From Anaerolineae bacterium (GTDB taxonomy: Bacteria; Chloroflexota; Anaerolineae; J102): DNA of 36,882 nucleotides. The stretch is from positions 1-36,882 of the forward strand of contig WFTO01000222.1 in assembly GCA_015485435.1 (NCBI GenBank), read 5' to 3'. The notes beneath the pieces are model-generated. The model was not told the origin of the DNA. It made no database searches and saw nothing but the letters and a program-made list of their open reading frames with translations. This document shows, one piece after another, positions 32,850 to 36,882 of this stretch (position 1 is its first letter; every line of letters begins with the position of its first letter). A program made the translations under genes and the position numbers.

Positions 32850-34512
32850 ACATTACGATCCCATTACCATCGAAATCATCCAGAATTCGGTGCAGGCCGC
32901 AGCCGATGAGATGTTTGCGGCGCTGAGAAGAACCGCCATGAGCGCCATCATCTACGAAGTGCTGGACATGGGCACCGGCATCACCGATCGCAACGGCGAG
33001 ATCGCAGGCTCAGGAGCGGGCATTCCTGCGTTTGTGGGCGTGCTGGATAAAACCGTCAAACGCATTCTGGCCAAATTCGATCAACCCGGCGATATCGAGC
33101 CCGGGGACGTCTTCATCACCAACGACCCGTACAACGGCGGCGTCACCCATCTGAACGACATGGTGTTGACCATGCCCGTGTTCGCCGATGGGCAGCTCAT
33201 CGCCTGGACCGCGAATATCGCTCACTGGAATGATGTGGGCGGCATGGTGCCGGGCAGCATGTCCACCGAAGCCACCGAGATCTTTCAGGAGGGCATGATT
33301 TACCCAGGCGTAAAACTGATCTCGCGCGGGGAGCCCATCCGCTCGGTATTTGACATCCTGACCGCCAATTGTCGCATGCCCGATTATCTCATCGGCGATC
33401 TATGGGCGGGCATCGCCTCGGTGCGGGTGGGCGAGCGCCGCATCTTGGAGATCGCCAACAAATATGGAGTGGATGTTTTCCTTCACGCCCTCGATGAGTA
33501 CATGGATTATGGCGAACAGGTCATTTTGAACGCGCTGAAGAAGCTGCCCAACGGCGTTTATTCGCTGGAAGAGGCGCAGGATGACGGGCAGATTTGGAAG
33601 GTGACGGTGGAGATCACCGATAACGAGTTTATCGTCGATCTACGCGACAACCCTGATCAAAATCCTGGCCCCTTCAATATGAGCGCGGATGACGCCATCA
33701 TCGCCTGTCAGATTGCGCTGAAGAACGTGACAGTGCCCGACCGCATCGCCAATGGCGGCACCTTCCGGCCATTGAAGGTGAAATTGCGACATGGCAGCAT
33801 CTTCAATCCCAAATACCCCGCGGCCATGGGCATTTATTACGAGCTCAGCATCCGCCTGCACGATCTCATCATCCGCTGCCTGGCCGAAAACATGCCCGAT
33901 CAGCTTCCTGCGGGTGGATTCGCCTCCATTTGCGGCACGTTGTTCGGTGGTATCCATCCCGACACAGGGCGGCCCTATGCGGTGATCGAACCTGAATTGG
34001 GCGGATGGGGCGGCTCTCCGCGCGGAGATGGCATGCCCGGCCAGTTCTCCGCCTTCCACGGCGAAACGTACAACTGCCCCGCGGAGGTGGCCGAGGCGCG
34101 GTATGGCGTTACCGTGGACTACCTCAGCTTCCACGATGAGGATGGCGGCGCGGGGCTGCACCGTGGCGGCAAAGGCGTCCGTATCGACTATCGCATTCGC
34201 TCCGACAACGCATGGCTTACGGTGGCGTACACCCGAGACAAGGTGCCGCCATGGCCCCTGAAGGGCGGGCAGCCCGGGTCTAGTAACCACGTCATCATCC
34301 GGCGCGCCGATGGCACCCAGGAGCGCCATGCGGTGGTCAGCGGCCTTACGCTGAATAAGGATGACGTGATTCAGATTATGACCGCCACCGGCGCGGGATG
34401 GGGCGATCCCATGGAGCGTGACCTGGAGCTGGTCAAAGAAGACCTCAAGAACGGATACATCACATTAGAGCAGGCCAACAAATATTATGGCCTGGATAAA
34501 CGATCCGCATAG
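32842..34512 (+). CDS. hyuB: Hydantoinase/oxoprolinase family subunit B
   Basis: A 556-residue partner of HyuA. Family features are ITIEIIQNSVQAAADEMFAALRRTAMS at the N-terminus, DVFITNDPYNGGVTHLNDM (about 92-110), WTANIAHWNDVGGMVPGSM, RMPDYLIGDLWAG, and a C-terminal GGAGLHRGGKGVRIDY with WGDPMERD. These residues form the metal and amide-binding subunit in the N-methylhydantoinase and caprolactamase complexes (family knowledge). GGAGG lies inside the end of hyuA seven bases before ATG. It is followed by a hairpin and the M24 peptidase gene. Confidence 0.94.
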   Translation: MPKHYDPITIEIIQNSVQAAADEMFAALRRTAMSAIIYEVLDMGTGITDRNGEIAGSGAGIPAFVGVLDKTVKRILAKFDQPGDIEPGDVFITNDPYNGGVTHLNDMVLTMPVFADGQLIAWTANIAHWNDVGGMVPGSMSTEATEIFQEGMIYPGVKLISRGEPIRSVFDILTANCRMPDYLIGDLWAGIASVRVGERRILEIANKYGVDVFLHALDEYMDYGEQVILNALKKLPNGVYSLEEAQDDGQIWKVTVEITDNEFIVDLRDNPDQNPGPFNMSADDAIIACQIALKNVTVPDRIANGGTFRPLKVKLRHGSIFNPKYPAAMGIYYELSIRLHDLIIRCLAENMPDQLPAGGFASICGTLFGGIHPDTGRPYAVIEPELGGWGGSPRGDGMPGQFSAFHGETYNCPAEVAEARYGVTVDYLSFHDEDGGAGLHRGGKGVRIDYRIRSDNAWLTVAYTRDKVPPWPLKGGQPGSSNHVIIRRADGTQERHAVVSGLTLNKDDVIQIMTATGAGWGDPMERDLELVKEDLKNGYITLEQANKYYGLDKRSA

Positions 34513-34528
34513 CGCGTCTACACCAACC

Positions 34529-34573
34529 GACAGGAATCCGTCGAGCTGAGTTGGCACTTGGCGGCTTCCTGTC
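34529..34573 (+). repeat. Intercistronic inverted repeat between hyuB and the M24 peptidase gene
   Basis: GACAGGAA (34529-34536) and TTCCTGTC (34566-34573) are perfect 8-bp arms; after one mismatch the stem can go on with CCG/CGG. It ends 13 bases before ATG 34587. There is no T run, so this is not a standard terminator; it may tune translation of the peptidase. The alternative TTG start at 34551 would lie in its loop. Confidence 0.55.
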
Positions 34574-34586
34574 ACGGCAACATAAC

Positions 34587-35672
34587 ATGAACGAGCGCAT
34601 CACGCAATTACAACAATCTTTGATCGCCCACAACGTCGATCTGGTGGCCATCGGCCCGACGAACAACATGCGTTATCTTGCCGGGTATGCCCCTCATCCC
34701 GATGAGCGTTTGTGCCTTTTGCTCATCTCGCCCGAGAGGGTTCAGGTGGTGGTGCCGGCATTGAACGCCGAGGACTGGATGATGCATACCGGCATTCCGC
34801 CCATCATCTGGGAGGATAGCGCCGGGCCCGATAAGGCGTTGGCCGCAGCGTTGGCCCAGATACCTGCGCTCCGGCGTCTGGCTTTCGATGGCGCCACAAG
34901 GGCGGATTTCCTCATGACGTTGCTCACGGCGGCCAGGCCCGATGCCGTGCAATCCGCGGACGCCCTGTTGACCCCGTTACGCGCCCGGAAGTCCAGTGAG
35001 GAGATCGAGGCGTTGCAGCGGGCGGCAGCCCAGGCGGATCGGGCCATGCAAGCCGCGATGGCAGCCTGCAAGCCGGGCGTCACCGAGGCTGAAGTGGCCT
35101 GGGAGGCGGAGACCGCTTTTCGTCGGGATGGCGCGGAATCGGTTGAGTTTACGTTGATCGCGTCGGGGCCGAACGGCGCTTTTCCGCATCACCACAGCGG
35201 CAACCGTGCGCTGCAAGTGGGCGACGCCATCATCATCGACATCGGCGCCTCGCTGAACGGCTACAAATCGGACATCACCCGGATGGTCTTCCTGGGGAAG
35301 CCTTCGACAGAGTTCCTGGCTGCTTACAACGCGGTGTTGGAAGCGAATCGGGCAGGAAGAGCCGCGGTGCGCCCGGGCATTCCCGCCCAGGAGATCGATC
35401 GCGCTGCGCGGGGCGTGCTGCATGCCGCGGGCCTTGGCGACTACTTCGTTCACCGCACCGGCCACGGCATCGGACTCGATGTCCATGAGCCCCCGTGGAT
35501 GATGGAGGGCAACGACATGCTTTTGGAGCCGGGCATGACGTTCAGCGTAGAGCCGGGAGTGTATCTGCCTGGCCGTTTTGGGGTACGCATTGAGGATATT
35601 GTGGCCGTCACCGAGACGGGCGTGCGCATCCTTACAGGTTTCGAACATGCGTTGGTCGTCAAGGATTTCTGA
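34587..35672 (+). CDS. M24 family metallopeptidase (Xaa-Pro aminopeptidase / prolidase-like)
   Basis: A 361-residue enzyme with a creatinase-type N-terminal domain (about 1-130) and a pita-bread catalytic domain. All five metal ligands are visible: the two aspartates of DIGASLNGYKSD, the histidine of HRTGHGIGLDVHEPP, and the glutamates of FSVEPGVYLP and VRIEDIVAVT. Because creatinase lacks this metal site, a peptidase or related amidase is more likely than creatine hydrolysis. It would release amino acids N-terminal to proline, in the cytosol. The start is ATG 34587 (MNERITQLQQ) after a hairpin; no strong ribosome site is visible. Its place after HyuAB and before a proline dehydrogenase fits breakdown of a proline-containing product. 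Confidence 0.92.
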   Translation: MNERITQLQQSLIAHNVDLVAIGPTNNMRYLAGYAPHPDERLCLLLISPERVQVVVPALNAEDWMMHTGIPPIIWEDSAGPDKALAAALAQIPALRRLAFDGATRADFLMTLLTAARPDAVQSADALLTPLRARKSSEEIEALQRAAAQADRAMQAAMAACKPGVTEAEVAWEAETAFRRDGAESVEFTLIASGPNGAFPHHHSGNRALQVGDAIIIDIGASLNGYKSDITRMVFLGKPSTEFLAAYNAVLEANRAGRAAVRPGIPAQEIDRAARGVLHAAGLGDYFVHRTGHGIGLDVHEPPWMMEGNDMLLEPGMTFSVEPGVYLPGRFGVRIEDIVAVTETGVRILTGFEHALVVKDF

Positions 35673-35696
35673 TGATTCACCCAAGGAGATGTTGAC

Positions 35697-36020
35697 ATGA
35701 TCAAACTAACCGTTCTCTACAACCTACCTCCAGGCGCGGACCACGATGAATTCATTCGCTGGCGCACCACCGAACATCAGCAGGAAAACATGGCCATTCC
35801 CGGCGTGATCAAAAGTGATTTTTATATCATCCGCGAAGCCTGGCAACAGGAGACGTTGCCCTATCGATACATGACCGAAGCCTATTTCCCCGATATGGAG
35901 ACCTTCCGCAAAGCGTTTTTCGATCCCGAATACCAAAAGGATCTGGCCGTGGCCCTGCAGCGCATTGCTGACCCCTTGTTCCTTATCTCCGAAGAAGTCA
36001 TCAGCGAAGAAGCCAAGTAA
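35697..36020 (+). CDS. EthD-type small protein (dimeric alpha-beta barrel fold)
   Basis: A 107-residue protein that resembles EthD-domain ferredoxin-fold proteins: MIKLTVLYNLPPGADHDEFIRWRTTEHQ at the start, a middle YRYMTEAYFPDMETFRKAFFDPEYQKDL, and an acidic tail. Family members occur in many catabolic clusters, and their role is rarely known. AAGGAGA lies eight bases before ATG. It follows the M24 gene by 24 bases and precedes the proline dehydrogenase by 25 bases, so it is very probably in the same operon. A small isomerase or lactone- or imide-related enzyme role is possible but unproven. Confidence 0.8.
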   Translation: MIKLTVLYNLPPGADHDEFIRWRTTEHQQENMAIPGVIKSDFYIIREAWQQETLPYRYMTEAYFPDMETFRKAFFDPEYQKDLAVALQRIADPLFLISEEVISEEAK

Positions 36021-36045
36021 GCCGCCTATCGGGAGAGACATACCC

Positions 36046-36882
36046 ATGCTGCGACGGTCTATGTTGGCGTTATCCCATAGCGCCACGCTCCAACGGTTGA
36101 GTCGTGACTTTCCACCGGCGCGTCGGATGGCGCGCCGTTTTGTGGCAGGAGAACGACGCGAGGACGCGCTTCGCGTCATCCGGCGGTTGAACGATGCAGG
36201 AGTACATGTCACATTGGACTATCTGGGCGAACATGTCACCGAGGCGAAGGTGGCGCGATCATGCGTCGACGAATATCTGGCAGTGTTGGAAGATATCACC
36301 AGGGCGGAGCTGCAAAGTGGTGTGTCGTTGAAACTTTCAGCCATGGGTTTGCACATCGACGCGGCGTTTTGTTATGAAAATGTGTATCGTATCGTAAAGG
36401 CCGCGCAATCCCACCGTCGCTTTGTTCGCATCGACATGGAGGAGGCCGCCCATATCGACGTCACGCTGGACATTTATCGCCGCCTGCGAAACTCATTTGA
36501 CAATGTGGGCGTCGTACTGCAAGCATATCTTTACCGCACCAAAGAGGACTTGCAGTCACTCCTGAACGAGGGCATCGCGGATGTGCGTTTGGTCAAGGGG
36601 GCTTACGATGAGTCCGAGGATGTGGCTTGGCAGCGGCGAGAGGATATTCAGCGATCATTGATCGAACTTTCGCAGATGATGTTAACTCCTGCTGCCCTGG
36701 CCCAGGGCGGGCGTCTGGCCCTAGGCTCACACGATGACGCGGTTTACAATGAGGTCATCGCCTTCGCCGAATCACAGCACATCGCCCCCGATCGATGGGA
36801 GATACAGTTCTTGTATGGCATTCGCAGAGATGAACTCTGGCGTTTGGTTCGGGCAGGGCATCGGATGCGGGTGTATGTGCCC
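36046..36882 (+). CDS. Proline dehydrogenase, 3' end outside window
   Basis: Not in the ORF track because no stop codon occurs before the window ends; the frame is open for 279 codons from ATG 36046, with GGGAGA ten bases upstream. Features of the FAD-dependent proline dehydrogenase barrel are VSLKLSAMGLHID, VRIDMEEAAHIDVTLDIYRRL, VGVVLQAYLYRTKEDL, VRLVKGAYDESEDVAW, LALGSHDDAVYNEVIAFAE, and IQFLYGIRRDELW near the end. It oxidises proline to pyrroline-5-carboxylate and passes electrons to the quinone pool. It is a stand-alone (PutB-like) enzyme as far as seen; a PutA-type fusion cannot be excluded because the end is missing. Its position suggests that proline, or a proline analogue, is an end product of the upstream cassette. 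Confidence 0.92.
   Translation, partial: MLRRSMLALSHSATLQRLSRDFPPARRMARRFVAGERREDALRVIRRLNDAGVHVTLDYLGEHVTEAKVARSCVDEYLAVLEDITRAELQSGVSLKLSAMGLHIDAAFCYENVYRIVKAAQSHRRFVRIDMEEAAHIDVTLDIYRRLRNSFDNVGVVLQAYLYRTKEDLQSLLNEGIADVRLVKGAYDESEDVAWQRREDIQRSLIELSQMMLTPAALAQGGRLALGSHDDAVYNEVIAFAESQHIAPDRWEIQFLYGIRRDELWRLVRAGHRMRVYVP

Noticed and set aside
34587-35672. Creatinase identity for the M24 protein
   Set aside because: Creatinase lacks the dinuclear metal site, whereas all five metal ligands are visible here; a metallopeptidase fits better despite the neighbouring hydantoinase genes.
1-36882. CRISPR arrays, rRNA genes, complete insertion sequences
   Set aside because: No regularly spaced repeats, rRNA sequence or transposase with terminal repeats were seen on reading both strands.

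Overview
The window reads as a chromosomal segment of a moderately GC-rich bacterium, most likely a member of the Chloroflexota (Anaerolineae, Ardenticatenia or Caldilineae-like). This placement is an inference from the gene set (a DUF3467 protein, a YacL-type PIN/TRAM protein beside cysS and rlmB, a PHA-type regulator, hydantoinase-type genes and many oligopeptide-type ABC genes). No rRNA or ribosomal marker is present to confirm it. Promoters are of the ordinary sigma-70 type (TTGACA / TATAAT), and several are nearly perfect.

Layout. (1) 1-1505: the 3' part of a large serine recombinase gene runs into the 3' end of a tRNA-Asp(GTC) gene on the opposite strand. This looks like the right edge of an integrated element that extends left out of the window. 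The intrinsic terminator of the tRNA lies inside the recombinase coding sequence. (2) 1506-3642: a DUF981 membrane protein with tandem 11-bp repeats upstream and a terminator downstream, then about 0.9 kb with no convincing gene. (3) 3643-7214, minus strand: a housekeeping operon yacL-like, cysS, rlmB with a good extended -10 promoter. (4) 7470-11207: a DUF3467 gene, a convergent class IV aminotransferase, and a methyltransferase plus MOCOS-like class V aminotransferase pair. (5) 11296-13355, minus strand: a PHA-accumulation-regulator-like protein with a phasin-like tail, followed by a patatin-like lipase, driven by a consensus promoter. (6) 13822-23381, minus strand: a respiratory locus. In transcription order it has a lipoprotein binding protein, a Cache-type histidine kinase, an OmpR-type regulator, a four-cluster Fe-S protein (TtrB-like), an NrfD-type membrane subunit (TtrC-like), a TAT-exported molybdopterin catalytic subunit (TtrA-like) and a TorD-family chaperone, ending in a probable terminator. 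The layout parallels the ttrRS-ttrBCA tetrathionate reductase locus, but the periplasmic sensor is a free lipoprotein instead of a domain fused to the kinase. (7) 23916-36882, plus strand: an oligopeptide/dipeptide-type ABC importer (binding protein, two permeases, two ATPases), then an Asp/Glu-hydantoin-type racemase, hyuA- and hyuB-like ATP-dependent cyclic-amide hydrolase subunits, an M24 (aminopeptidase P/prolidase-like) peptidase, an EthD-type small protein and a truncated proline dehydrogenase. Together these suggest import and stepwise catabolism of a cyclic amide or imide, or a proline-containing compound.

The most notable items are: the recombinase/tRNA/terminator overlap; the respiratory locus with a three-gene sensory module and a palindrome in front of ttrB; the racemase-HyuAB-M24-EthD-PRODH catabolic cassette coupled to its own importer; the PhaR/phasin-like fusion with a patatin partner; and several long intercistronic hairpins (ttrA/torD, binding protein/permease, hyuB/M24). 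No CRISPR array, rRNA or complete insertion sequence was seen.
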